The translations under genes were made by a program, and so were the position numbers. DNA of 19,558 bases from contig CANRLY010000010.1 of assembly GCA_947631585.1 (NCBI GenBank), forward strand, positions 1 through 19,558, read 5' to 3'. Source of the stretch: an uncultured Clostridia bacterium. Its GTDB lineage: Bacteria; Bacillota; Clostridia; Oscillospirales; Ruminococcaceae. The notes under the pieces were generated by a model, which saw only the letters and a list, made by a program, of their open reading frames with translations, was not told where the DNA came from and did no database searches. This document shows, one piece after another, positions 1 to 7,130 of this stretch. The number at the start of each line of letters is the position of its first letter. The first letter of the stretch is position 1.

Positions 1-890
1 GACATATCCAGCAGGAAGTCCTTGGCAAAAGTACCGTCCTGAATATCGGAAAGTATCTTCTTCATGGTCTTCTTGGTCTCTTCGGTAATGATCTTAGGAC
101 CGGTCACATAGTCGCCGTACTCAGCGGTATTGGAGATGGAATATCTCATTCCTGCAAAGCCGGACTGATAGATCAGGTCAACGATAAGTTTCATCTCATG
201 GATACACTCAAAGTAAGCGTTTCTCGGGTCGTAGCCGGCTTCCACCAGCGTCTCGAATCCTGCCTGCATAAGAGCGCACACGCCGCCGCAAAGCACTGCC
301 TGTTCGCCGAACAGGTCTGTTTCGGTCTCGGTTCTGAAAGTAGTCTCCAGAACGCCGGCTCTTGCTCCGCCGATACCCAGCGCATAAGCCAGACCGATAT
401 CGGTTGCGTTTCCGGTAGCATCCTGTTCTACTGCGATAAGGCAGGGAACGCCTTTTCCGGCCTGATATTCGCTTCTTACGGTATGTCCAGGACCTTTAGG
501 AGCGATCATTATTACGTTTACGTCCTTAGGAGGAACGATACAGCCGAAGTGGATATTGAATCCGTGTGCGAAAGCAAGTGTTTTTCCCTCGGTAAGGTAA
601 GGAGCTATCTCCGTCTTATAAAGAGCAGCCTGCTTCTCATCGGGAATAAGTATCATTATTACGTCTGCCGCCTTTGCAGCGTCAGCCACCGACATAACGG
701 TAAGTCCCTGAGCCTCAGCCTTAGCCTTGCTCTTTGAGCCTTCGTACAGTCCTACAACTACGTTTACTCCGCTGTCTTTCAGGTTAAGAGCGTGAGCGTG
801 ACCCTGTGAGCCGTAACCGATTATAGCCACGGTCTTTCCGTCCAGAACGCTTAGATTGCAGTCCTGCTGATAATAGATCTTGTTTGCCAT
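1..890 (-). CDS. ilvC: Ketol-acid reductoisomerase (partial, C-terminal end outside window)
   Basis: Second common enzyme of valine, leucine and isoleucine synthesis. It isomerises and reduces acetolactate or acetohydroxybutyrate with NAD(P)H and Mg2+ in the cytoplasm. The translation begins MANKIYYQQDCNLSVLDGK and carries the nucleotide-binding motif GYGSQGHAHALN near residues 25-36, a phosphate-binding loop region after it, HGFNIHFG and APKGPGHTVR in the middle, and the metal-ligand segment ETDLFGEQAVLCGG. About 296 codons are present; class I enzymes run to about 330-340, so only the last few dozen residues are missing. The start is fixed by GGAGG seven to eight bases upstream of the ATG at 890-888. 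It is the last visible gene of the ilvB-ilvN-ilvC operon, 68 bases after ilvN. The identification is secure from motifs and context. Confidence 0.97.
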   Translation of the reverse strand, partial: MANKIYYQQDCNLSVLDGKTVAIIGYGSQGHAHALNLKDSGVNVVVGLYEGSKSKAKAEAQGLTVMSVADAAKAADVIMILIPDEKQAALYKTEIAPYLTEGKTLAFAHGFNIHFGCIVPPKDVNVIMIAPKGPGHTVRSEYQAGKGVPCLIAVEQDATGNATDIGLAYALGIGGARAGVLETTFRTETETDLFGEQAVLCGGVCALMQAGFETLVEAGYDPRNAYFECIHEMKLIVDLIYQSGFAGMRYSISNTAEYGDYVTGPKIITEETKKTMKKILSDIQDGTFAKDFLLDM

Positions 891-958
891 TGTTTTTTCC
901 TCCTGATATATAAAATAAATTGTTTAACAGCTTAAAGAGACCCAAGTTCTCTGAGCCG

Positions 959-1456
959 TCATTTTTTGATGGTAATGATCTCCGAGCCTTTCTGTATGGC
1001 GATAGTTCCTGTACGGACCTCTTCTATTATGCCGTAAGGGCGGATTATCTCCTCGAACCGCTGGATATGGGGATAGGTGTCAGCCAGCTGGAGGGTCATG
1101 GTAGTCATGGAAAGATCGACTATCTCAGCGCCGGTTATTTCGGCGATAGTCATGATCTCAGCCCTTTTTTCGGCGGAAACGGATATCTTTATCAGGATAA
1201 GTTCCCTTGCCAGAAACTCCTTTTGTTCCAGAGTCTTGACCTTTATAACGTCGATGAGCTTATTGAGCTGTTTTTCCACCTGCTCAACTGTATACTCGTT
1301 GCCCTCCACGATAATAGTCACCCTGGAGACCGAGGGGTCGTCGGTGACGCCCACCGCCAGGCTGTCTATGTTGAAGCCCCGTCTTGAGAAAAGTCCGGAT
1401 ATTCTTGAGAGAACGCCGGCGTGGTTTTCCACAAGCACTGAAATGGTATGTTTCAT
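959..1456 (-). CDS. ilvN: Acetolactate synthase small (regulatory) subunit
   Basis: Regulatory subunit that binds the IlvB catalytic subunit, raises its activity and confers valine feedback inhibition. The 165-residue product begins MKHTISVLVENHAGVLSRIS, the typical ACT-domain start of IlvH/IlvN proteins, followed by GLFSRRGFNIDSLAVG. The ACT domain spans about residues 2-75. The C-terminal half (IMTIAEITGAEIVDLS, then RPYGIIEEVRTGTIAIQKG) matches the second domain of the family, and the length is normal. I chose the ATG at 1456 because the family starts here and a GGAG lies about 12 bases upstream; the frame stays open further upstream but without family-like sequence. The gene is 92 bases downstream of ilvB and 68 upstream of ilvC, so it is probably co-transcribed with both. 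Confidence 0.95.
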   Translation of the reverse strand: MKHTISVLVENHAGVLSRISGLFSRRGFNIDSLAVGVTDDPSVSRVTIIVEGNEYTVEQVEKQLNKLIDVIKVKTLEQKEFLARELILIKISVSAEKRAEIMTIAEITGAEIVDLSMTTMTLQLADTYPHIQRFEEIIRPYGIIEEVRTGTIAIQKGSEIITIKK

Positions 1457-1548
1457 AGAGCTTTGGCACTCCTTTTTTTTAACAGAATAATTGTAACACC
1501 CTTTTATGAATTTTCTTTTACAATACATGGTGTCTTTATTTACAGAGT

Positions 1549-3162
1549 TCATATAGTTGCGGCAAGCTCGTCCACTATACATTCCACGAAAAAGCTTCCG
1601 CTCTCGTGGGAAAGTCTTTCTATAGCTTGCTGAGCCTCCTGCTGGCAGGTGACCCTCATGCAGGGCAGACCGTAAGCCTTTGCGATAGTGAGAAAATCAG
1701 GCGAACCCTCCAGCGAGACCGCCGTAAGACGGTTATGGTAGGCGTTTTGCTGGACTTCCCTCACCATGCCCAGGTAATGGTTGGTCATCACCACGACTTT
1801 TATATCCACCCCATGCTGGACGGCGGTCGCCAGTTCAGCCAGCGACATTTGGAAAGACCCGTCTCCGCAGACCGCCAGCACCGTGCCATCAGGGTCGGCA
1901 AGTTTTGCGCCCACGGCGGCAGGTATCGCATAGCCCATAGTTCCCATTCCGCCGCTGGTCAGGAAACGTCCTTTTCGCATTTTATAGGCGGTAGCGGTCC
2001 AGATCTGGTTTTGTCCCACGTCTGCCACAACTGTGGTATTTTCCGGCATTGCGTCCGACAGCTGGGAAAGGAACTTTCTCGGCTCGATAGTACCCTCTTT
2101 CGGTTCGGGGAAGGTCGGCTTGGCGACAAGACCGTTCAGTCTTTCAAGCCATTCCTTATGTTCCATAGGCTTTGCAAGTTCCAGCATCTGCTGAAGAACA
2201 AGCTTTGCGTCTCCCACCAAAGGCAGGTCGGCGTTCATGTTCTTGCCTATTTCGGCAGGGTCGATATCTATGTGGATTATTTTGGCAGAACCCTCCAGAG
2301 AAAGGGGAGTCCTCACTGCTCTGTCCCCTACTCTTGCCCCCACCAGGAACAGCAGGTCGCACTCTTTGACAGCCACGTTTGCGCATTTTACCCCGTGCAT
2401 ACCCAACATTCCGAAGAAAAGGGGGTTGTCCGTAGAAAAGACGGATATTCCCATCATTGTGGTGATAGCAGGTATCTGCATCACTTCCGAAAGCCGGGTT
2501 ATCTCGTCTCTTGCGTTTGAAGCAAAGACTCCTCCGCCCACGCAGATAAGAGGTCTTTTTGCCTCGAAGATAGCGTTCATGACCCTTTTTATCTGGGCGT
2601 AATTGCCCTTGCCGGCAGGCTTATAGCTTCTTATATCAGCTTTTTCCGGGTAACTGAAGTCGATGAGCGTATTTTGTATATCCATAGGAACGTCTATCAG
2701 CACCGGACCGGGTCTGCCTGTTCCGGCGATATAGAAAGCCTCTTTGAATATCCTGGGCAGTTCCTGAGCGTTCTTTACAAGGTAGCTGTGCTTAACGAAC
2801 GGTTCGGCTGCGCCGGTGATATCCGCTTCCTGAAAAACGTCCCTGCCGATCTGGTCGCTGTTCACCTGACCGGTTATGCAGATAAGCGGTATAGAATCGG
2901 CGTAAGCGGTGGCGATAGCGGTAAGCAGGTTCAGCGCCCCCGGACCGCTGGTTGCGATACACACCGCAGGTTTTCCGGTCATACGGGCGTAACCGCTGGC
3001 GGCGTGGCCTCCGTTAGCCTCGTGCCTGACCAGTATATGCCTTATGCCGCTGTCCGACAATTTATCATAAAACGGGCATATAGCCGCCCCGGGGTAACCG
3101 AACACGACTTTTACTCCCTCCGCCTTGAGACATTCCACCATGGCCTGACAAGCCTTTATCAT
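1549..3162 (-). CDS. ilvB: Acetolactate synthase large (catalytic) subunit
   Basis: Thiamine-diphosphate enzyme that condenses two pyruvates, or pyruvate with 2-oxobutyrate, as the first committed step of branched-chain amino-acid synthesis. The 537-residue product shows the three expected domains: the N-terminal pyrimidine-binding domain (FGYPGAAICPFYD, catalytic Glu48 in RHEANGGHAASG), the central FAD-associated domain (about 190-320), and the C-terminal ThDP/Mg domain with GDG at 433-435 and the paired Asn at 461 (MTNHYLGMVR). The ATG at 3162 follows AGGAAG. The protein ends soon after SFFVECIVDELAATI, so it lacks the longer C-terminal tail (with an MVPPG-like stretch) that many family members have. 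It is first of the ilvBNC trio and preceded by a 50-residue membrane protein. The biosynthetic rather than catabolic form is inferred from the adjoining ilvN and ilvC. Confidence 0.95.
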   Translation of the reverse strand: MIKACQAMVECLKAEGVKVVFGYPGAAICPFYDKLSDSGIRHILVRHEANGGHAASGYARMTGKPAVCIATSGPGALNLLTAIATAYADSIPLICITGQVNSDQIGRDVFQEADITGAAEPFVKHSYLVKNAQELPRIFKEAFYIAGTGRPGPVLIDVPMDIQNTLIDFSYPEKADIRSYKPAGKGNYAQIKRVMNAIFEAKRPLICVGGGVFASNARDEITRLSEVMQIPAITTMMGISVFSTDNPLFFGMLGMHGVKCANVAVKECDLLFLVGARVGDRAVRTPLSLEGSAKIIHIDIDPAEIGKNMNADLPLVGDAKLVLQQMLELAKPMEHKEWLERLNGLVAKPTFPEPKEGTIEPRKFLSQLSDAMPENTTVVADVGQNQIWTATAYKMRKGRFLTSGGMGTMGYAIPAAVGAKLADPDGTVLAVCGDGSFQMSLAELATAVQHGVDIKVVVMTNHYLGMVREVQQNAYHNRLTAVSLEGSPDFLTIAKAYGLPCMRVTCQQEAQQAIERLSHESGSFFVECIVDELAATI

Positions 3163-3192
3163 ATTTTAAACTTCCTTTCGTGAGACGGCATA

Positions 3193-3345
3193 TCACACCA
3201 TGCCGCACTCGTCGTAGTCCTTCCATTTTTCCAGATACGCTTTGTTGTCAAGCAGTTTGTAGACGAAAAAAGCCGTAGAAGCCACCACGAGTATCAAAGC
3301 CCCCATAACGGTGTAGAATGCTTTTTTCTCAGCCTTTTTTTTCAT
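3193..3345 (-). CDS. Small single-pass membrane protein, unknown function
   Basis: A 50-residue open frame, starting MKKKAEKKAFYTVMGALIL and ending with TGA 30 bases before the ilvB start. A lysine-rich N-terminus (cytoplasmic by the positive-inside rule) is followed by one hydrophobic segment at about residues 10-29, then a short charged tail ending WKDYDECGMV. An AAGGA lies about 11 bases upstream of the ATG. Good promoter boxes 63-91 bases upstream make it the first gene of the ilv transcript. I do not recognise a family. It may be a small membrane protein co-expressed with ilvBNC, or an incidental frame in the operon leader. The clean hydrophobic profile, the start context and the tight spacing favour a real gene. 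Confidence 0.6.
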   Translation of the reverse strand: MKKKAEKKAFYTVMGALILVVASTAFFVYKLLDNKAYLEKWKDYDECGMV

Positions 3346-3394
3346 GCAGAACCAATCCTTTCAATAACTTTTTGTTTTCTTTCTTTTGTTTTGC

Positions 3395-3976
3395 CTATAT
3401 ATCGTTTATGATACCACACTTTTTGCACAAAGTCAAATATTCTTCCAGAGTTTTGCCGGAATTTTTTATTTTTTCGGCAGCTTTTCCCACAAATCTGTAA
3501 TGCCACGGCTCGTAGGAATAGCCGGTCAGGGAGCTGCCGCCTTGCGGATAGCGCAGTATAAAGCCGAAGCGGTGGGAATTTTCCCTTAGCCAGAGAAACT
3601 GTTTTGTGCCGTGGAAGCTCAGTTCAGCGTCGGGATCCTCCGGCCGGACGATATCCGCTGCCAGACCGGTGTGGTGTTCGCTCACGCCGGGAGGAGCGAT
3701 ACTTTCGCCGGTGAGCTTCTGAGCCTGCCGGGCGGACATACCTGACAGTTCCAGCCGCCTGACGTTTTCTTCCCAGAGTTTCTTCTGATATCCGACCGAT
3801 CTGTACCCTGACAGCAGTTTGAAAAACACTCCGTCCGCCGCTGCGGAATTTTTCATAGCCTTGTATGCGCCGGCGGTGGAATATTCCAGAAGCTTGCCGT
3901 TTTCCGCCTCTGCCAGCCGCACCTGAAAGTTTTCGGGAAGAGGGTGGAGTTTGTTCACAAGAATAAGGATATCCAC
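3395..3976 (-). CDS. VanY/LdcB-family D-alanyl-D-alanine carboxypeptidase, no own signal peptide
   Basis: Zinc D,D-carboxypeptidase of the M15B (VanY) type, which trims the terminal D-Ala from peptidoglycan stem peptides. The 193-residue product carries LVNKLHPLP at the start, the substrate motif SGYRS (56-60), the zinc motif SxHxxGxAxD as SEHHTGLAAD (His101, Asp108), and EPWHYRF with catalytic Glu156 and zinc ligand His159. No hydrophobic export segment precedes the domain, although the substrate is outside the cytoplasm. The start is a GTG placed immediately after the TAA of spoIIP and in the same frame. A GGAG inside the end of spoIIP lies 12 bases upstream, so translation is probably coupled by reinitiation. 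With SpoIIP next to it, a role in remodelling wall during engulfment or spore formation is a reasonable inference. Confidence 0.9.
   Translation of the reverse strand: MDILILVNKLHPLPENFQVRLAEAENGKLLEYSTAGAYKAMKNSAAADGVFFKLLSGYRSVGYQKKLWEENVRRLELSGMSARQAQKLTGESIAPPGVSEHHTGLAADIVRPEDPDAELSFHGTKQFLWLRENSHRFGFILRYPQGGSSLTGYSYEPWHYRFVGKAAEKIKNSGKTLEEYLTLCKKCGIINDI
3408..3436 (-). promoter_or_regulatory. Sigma-A-type promoter of the small-protein/ilvBNC operon
   Basis: On the minus strand TTGACT (3436-3431) is followed after exactly 17 bases by TATCAT (3413-3408). Each box has a single mismatch to consensus. It lies inside the last codons of the vanY-like gene and would start a transcript near 3401, about 55 bases before the 50-residue ORF. 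The leader is too short to hold a T-box, and I see no terminator between here and ilvB. Confidence 0.7.
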
Positions 3977-5149
3977 TTAGTTTTCCAGCTCCTTTATAAT
4001 TTTTGCAAGGGAGCTTCCCAGCAGCCTTGCGGAGTATTTTGCCTGGTCGATAGAATTGCCGTGAGAGCCTATTTCTATGAGCAAAGAGCCTTTGGACAGG
4101 TCTTGATTGTAGTGGCGGCAGTCAAACAGCACAGGTCGGGTGAGTCCCTGCCAGTCGGTTTCCAGCTGGCTCTGGAGCATACAGGCGAACTTGAAGTTTT
4201 CCTCATAAAACGGTATTTCGCCGCTTCCGTCATCGCAGCAGGAAATTATCATCATCTGCGCCGCCTGGCTGCCGTTTATTTCAGCCACAGCGGAAACTCT
4301 CGTGCCGTCCTGCCGCTGGATACCGTCCCTGTGGATATCGAGGACCACCTGTATAGACGGGTACTTTTCCAGGATAGCCTCCACGGAAGCTCTGCTGTCC
4401 GGGTAAGCGTCGTTGTAGCTGGGGTAGTCGTGGATAAGGGTGTCGTGAAGCACGGCAATGCCTTCTTTTTCCAGCTGGCTGCAAAGTTCGTCTCCCACGG
4501 CGACCATGTTCATATCCGGGTCGGTGGTCTTGCCGGAGAAAGAGGCGTCGTAGAAGTCTCTGGTGTAAGGCTCAAAGCTCTCAGTAGTATGGGTATGGTA
4601 GATGAGCACCTGCGGTTGACCGCCTGAGGGGTCGGTGTGGATATCCGGGAGCTGTTCCGACAGCTCGAAAAGCTCCTTGTCCGGGATATTGGTGCAGTTT
4701 CTGACCTGACCTCCGTTTTTCAGATCGAAGTAGTGTTCGTCCGAATACTTTCCGTAATGCACCGTTTCGATAGCGCCGTCCCTATCCTCCAGCTGCTCCG
4801 GGTAAGGCAGGGCGGCGATCTCAGACGGGTCGGGAGAGGGCAGTTCTATCTGAGGAATTTCCGTTTGCTGCTCGTCAGTTTGCGGAGGGTCGGCAGGCTG
4901 CGTTTCGGGGAGTTTTTCATGGGGCGCAGCGGTCAGATCTTCCAAAGTCTGCGGTTTTTCCGTTTTGGTGACGGTTTGTCTGCTTGTGGTTTTTGGAAAA
5001 GACAGAAAAGCGGCGGCTTTCCCCACAGTGGAGGTAAAAGCTGCCAGCTGCGGTCTGAAAGCATTGCTTCCCCACACGAAAAGCGGCAGGCTTGCGGCGC
5101 AGCTTATCACTGCCAGCGATGTTTTTATTGTTTTGCCCAGTTTGTCCAA
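3977..5149 (-). CDS. spoIIP: Stage II sporulation protein P (peptidoglycan amidase/endopeptidase)
   Basis: SpoIIP cuts peptidoglycan during engulfment of the forespore, working with SpoIID and SpoIIM in the mother-cell membrane. From the TTG at 5149 the product has 390 residues, close to the roughly 400 of Bacillus SpoIIP. It starts MDKLGKTIKTSLAVIS with a membrane segment at about 8-28, then a Pro/Thr/Glu-rich linker (about 45-125), then the catalytic domain. Likely active-site residues are in LIYHTHTTESF (His185/187, Glu190), VVLDIHRDG (His273) and LLIEIGSHGN (Glu359). I prefer the TTG because AAAGGA sits nine bases upstream and the N-terminus then looks native. The frame is open back to an ATG at 5380, which lacks a good ribosome site and would translate the whole cloverleaf repeat as residues 27-64. 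VanY follows in frame after one stop codon. Function is sure, the start less so. Confidence 0.93.
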   Translation of the reverse strand: MDKLGKTIKTSLAVISCAASLPLFVWGSNAFRPQLAAFTSTVGKAAAFLSFPKTTSRQTVTKTEKPQTLEDLTAAPHEKLPETQPADPPQTDEQQTEIPQIELPSPDPSEIAALPYPEQLEDRDGAIETVHYGKYSDEHYFDLKNGGQVRNCTNIPDKELFELSEQLPDIHTDPSGGQPQVLIYHTHTTESFEPYTRDFYDASFSGKTTDPDMNMVAVGDELCSQLEKEGIAVLHDTLIHDYPSYNDAYPDSRASVEAILEKYPSIQVVLDIHRDGIQRQDGTRVSAVAEINGSQAAQMMIISCCDDGSGEIPFYEENFKFACMLQSQLETDWQGLTRPVLFDCRHYNQDLSKGSLLIEIGSHGNSIDQAKYSARLLGSSLAKIIKELEN

Positions 5150-5189
5150 AGTTATCTGTCCTTTCCGATCTTTCGGTGTCCATACCGCC

Positions 5190-5302
5190 GCCGCCCCCTG
5201 CGCCCCAGCTGCGCCTTTCAGGCGCAGCTGGGGCAGCCCACCGGCAGGGGCAAAGCCCCTGCCGGTGGGCGCCGGAGCTAAAGCTCCGGCGCAGGGGGCG
5301 GC
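5190..5302. repeat. Cloverleaf palindromic element, copy 1
   Basis: A GC-rich 113-bp unit with nested inverted repeats that pair almost completely. The closing stem is 12 bp (5190-5201 with 5291-5302). Arm 1 is 14 bp with loop TTTCA (5202-5215 with 5221-5234). Arm 2 is 16 bp with loop AAA (5236-5251 with 5255-5270). Arm 3 is 9 bp with loop AA (5271-5279 with 5282-5290). Only A5235 is left unpaired at the four-way junction, and no stem has a mismatch. It lies between the DUF4358 gene and the preferred spoIIP start and has no T-run, so it is not a simple terminator. The same architecture recurs at 14203-14311. Confidence 0.9.
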
Positions 5303-5327
5303 TGCTGTCTTTTCGCCTTTTTTTAAA

Positions 5328-5335
5328 ATAGTATG
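5328..5335 (-). promoter_or_regulatory. Possible sporulation-sigma -10 box upstream of spoIIP
   Basis: On the minus strand the octamer CATACTAT resembles the -10 of sigma-E (CATAnnnT) and sigma-G (CATnnTA) promoters, and spoIIP is known to be sigma-E controlled in Bacillus. I cannot find a convincing -35 box at the expected distance. If used, the transcript would carry the cloverleaf element in its leader ahead of the TTG start at 5149. Confidence 0.3.
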
Positions 5336-5389
5336 CAAAAAGCGCAAAAAAATGCCGCCCACCTTTCCGTGAGCGGACATTAAGAACGA

Positions 5390-5926
5390 TCATTGACCTA
5401 AAGCTTCCTCAAAAGCTTTCTTTGCGGCTTCCGGCTGGGAACTGATTATCAAAGCCCCGTACTTTCCCTTGACCTCGATAACCGCCTTTTCCAGCTTGGA
5501 AACCTCCTCCGGTCCGTAGTTTTCAAAGGTAGACGTGCGCTTTTTCAGCCGTTTTTTCATGGACTCCTCCAGCGCTTCTCCGCCGGAAGAGTCTTTCAGC
5601 TTCACTATCGTTATCTCGTCTGCGGTGGTCTCGCTTGAATAGATCACCGAAAACTCCTCCACATCGTCCGCAGGGATATCCAAAAGATAACCAAACGTCT
5701 CCTGCCAGCCGTCTTTCGGCTTGCCGTCAGAACCTGCGCTGTCCTCCCTGAGATGCTCCGGAAATTCCCCCTGCGTCTCAAAAACTTTGTCCAGCAGCTC
5801 AGAAGCGGATATCCCGCCTGCTTTCGAATTGTCGCTTTCAGCTTCTCCGCCTTTGCCCGAACAGCCGGCAAGCAACATCGGAATGACCGCCATCACCGCT
5901 AATAACCTGCAAAACCTCTTGCCCAT
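5390..5926 (-). CDS. DUF4358-family lipoprotein
   Basis: A 178-residue predicted lipoprotein. The start ATG at 5926 has a GGAGGTGAGGGG stretch just upstream. The signal peptide MGKRFCRLLAVMAV... ends in the lipobox LLAGC, with the lipidated Cys at residue 22, followed by a Gly/Ser/Glu-rich spacer. The folded part (about 40-178) shows features I associate with DUF4358: a middle segment with YLLDIPADDVEEFSVIYS, a TADEITIVKLKD strand, a charged helix with EESMKKRLKKR, and ENYGPEEVSKLEKAVIEVKG followed by ALIISSQPEAAKKAFEEAL. The molecular function of this family is not established. The start lies 19 bases after the stop of the transglutaminase-like gene and the stop lies upstream of spoIIP, so all are likely on one transcript and the protein probably acts at the cell surface. 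Confidence 0.8.
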   Translation of the reverse strand: MGKRFCRLLAVMAVIPMLLAGCSGKGGEAESDNSKAGGISASELLDKVFETQGEFPEHLREDSAGSDGKPKDGWQETFGYLLDIPADDVEEFSVIYSSETTADEITIVKLKDSSGGEALEESMKKRLKKRTSTFENYGPEEVSKLEKAVIEVKGKYGALIISSQPEAAKKAFEEALGQ

Positions 5927-5945
5927 AAGACCCCTCACCTCCGGC

Positions 5946-7073
5946 TCAATAATCTTCGTAAAGCTCGCCGAACAGCTCGTCAACTATCCCGACCAGCTTG
6001 TCCTCGTCCAGGTCGTCCGGTACTTCCATGCCATCTCCGTCATCGTCGCTGTGGTCTATGCTCAGTGAGAACACATTCTTCCCGTCTGTCGCCGCCGGCG
6101 ATAATTCTATGTATACGTCGGAATTTTCCATGCACCGCTGAGATATCATGTCTACGACCGCCGCCACTGCGTATACGCCGTCCGGGTCGTTCTGGTCTTT
6201 CACCGAGAAGAAAAACTCCGTCTGGTGAGCTTTTATCGCTTCGTCTACCGCCTCCGGCAGATGGTATATGTCCTCAACTTCCTTGCAGTTCATCACGGCG
6301 TAATTGTATTTCGTCCCGAAAGCCCTGGGATAATCGTTTATCTCCCAGTCGTGGGAAGCCGCAAACGCATCTTCGTTCAGATTGAAATTCTGATGGGTGA
6401 AAGACCCGTTCCCCTGGGAATCAAAAGTCACGTCCACCAGATAATACTCTCCGTCGTCCAGCTTCACAACGTCCCATGAGTGGGAAAACTCCTTGTCGTG
6501 AATGACCTGACAATCCATGCCAAGCATTTCCATCAGCAGCTCAAAAGTGGTCGCATACCCAACGCAGACCGCATTTTTGTATTTCAGCGCACCGTAAGGA
6601 CTGTCTGCGTATCGGCTTGCCGCCGGTATGGCAAGAAGCGAATCTCCGTCAAAAGATACGTTTTCCGCCAGCCAGTCGTGGACCGCCAGTTCCTTTTCGT
6701 AATCGCTCATGCCCTCTGAAATTATCTCGTCCAGCAGGTCAGACGCCAGCTGGAGTATCTCCTTGTCGGTGTCGTCCGTAAGTGCTGATGGATCCTTTGA
6801 AAGATACGCCTCCGCTATCCGTGAATAGTCCCTGATGACGTATTCGTCGCCTATCACGACTTCGCCGTTTTCGCTGTTTTCCTTATTTTCGCCGTCTTGC
6901 TCAGGATCTTCCGCCTGACTGCTCAGGGCGGAGGTCAGCTTCCTTACCTCTTTTAATGTTGAGTTCATTCTGAAATTCATGACCAGACTTACCGCAAGTC
7001 CGCCTATGACTGCAACGGCTGCGGCAGCGCAGATACCCGCCGCAAGTTTGCGTTTTGCACTCATTGCGCTCAT
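5946..7073 (-). CDS. Membrane-anchored transglutaminase-like (cysteine protease fold) protein
   Basis: A 375-residue protein with an N-terminal membrane anchor (about residues 11-33), an acidic low-complexity linker (about 52-72), and a transglutaminase-like domain. The presumed triad is Cys170 in AVCVGYATTFELL, His198 in EFSHSWDVVKLDDGEYYLVD and Asp214 in the same stretch. A further domain of about 130 residues, unknown to me, follows and ends in an acidic tail (DDDGDGMEVPDDLDEDK). The ATG at 7073 has AAAAGGAG seven bases upstream, so I reject a longer open frame that begins at 7154. Bacterial members of this superfamily act as peptidases or structural surface proteins, and the substrate here is unknown. 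It heads the run of genes leading to the DUF4358 lipoprotein and spoIIP. Confidence 0.85.
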   Translation of the reverse strand: MSAMSAKRKLAAGICAAAAVAVIGGLAVSLVMNFRMNSTLKEVRKLTSALSSQAEDPEQDGENKENSENGEVVIGDEYVIRDYSRIAEAYLSKDPSALTDDTDKEILQLASDLLDEIISEGMSDYEKELAVHDWLAENVSFDGDSLLAIPAASRYADSPYGALKYKNAVCVGYATTFELLMEMLGMDCQVIHDKEFSHSWDVVKLDDGEYYLVDVTFDSQGNGSFTHQNFNLNEDAFAASHDWEINDYPRAFGTKYNYAVMNCKEVEDIYHLPEAVDEAIKAHQTEFFFSVKDQNDPDGVYAVAAVVDMISQRCMENSDVYIELSPAATDGKNVFSLSIDHSDDDGDGMEVPDDLDEDKLVGIVDELFGELYEDY

Positions 7074-7130
7074 ATTGATTCTCCTTTTCTTATGTCTTTT
7101 GCAGAGTTCTGTAATTTTTTCTGCCTGCAA

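Noticed and set aside
198..737. Open frame on the plus strand opposite ilvC
   Set aside because: It is antisense to a clear reductoisomerase; the translation has no family features, and the codon pattern follows the opposite gene.
1606..2520. Long (304-codon) open frame on the plus strand opposite ilvB
   Set aside because: A His/Arg/Cys-rich translation antisense to a complete, well-conserved ilvB; no ribosome site or domain.
3193..3345. The 50-residue ORF as an ilv leader peptide controlling attenuation
   Set aside because: It has one short run of Leu/Ile/Val, which is also what a membrane helix looks like, and no terminator/antiterminator pair follows before ilvB.
5190..5302. Cloverleaf copy 1 as a Rho-independent terminator, tRNA or attC site
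   Set aside because: No T-run follows on either strand; arm lengths and loops do not fit a tRNA; and attC sites fold as one imperfect hairpin beside a cassette gene, not three perfect arms in a closing stem.
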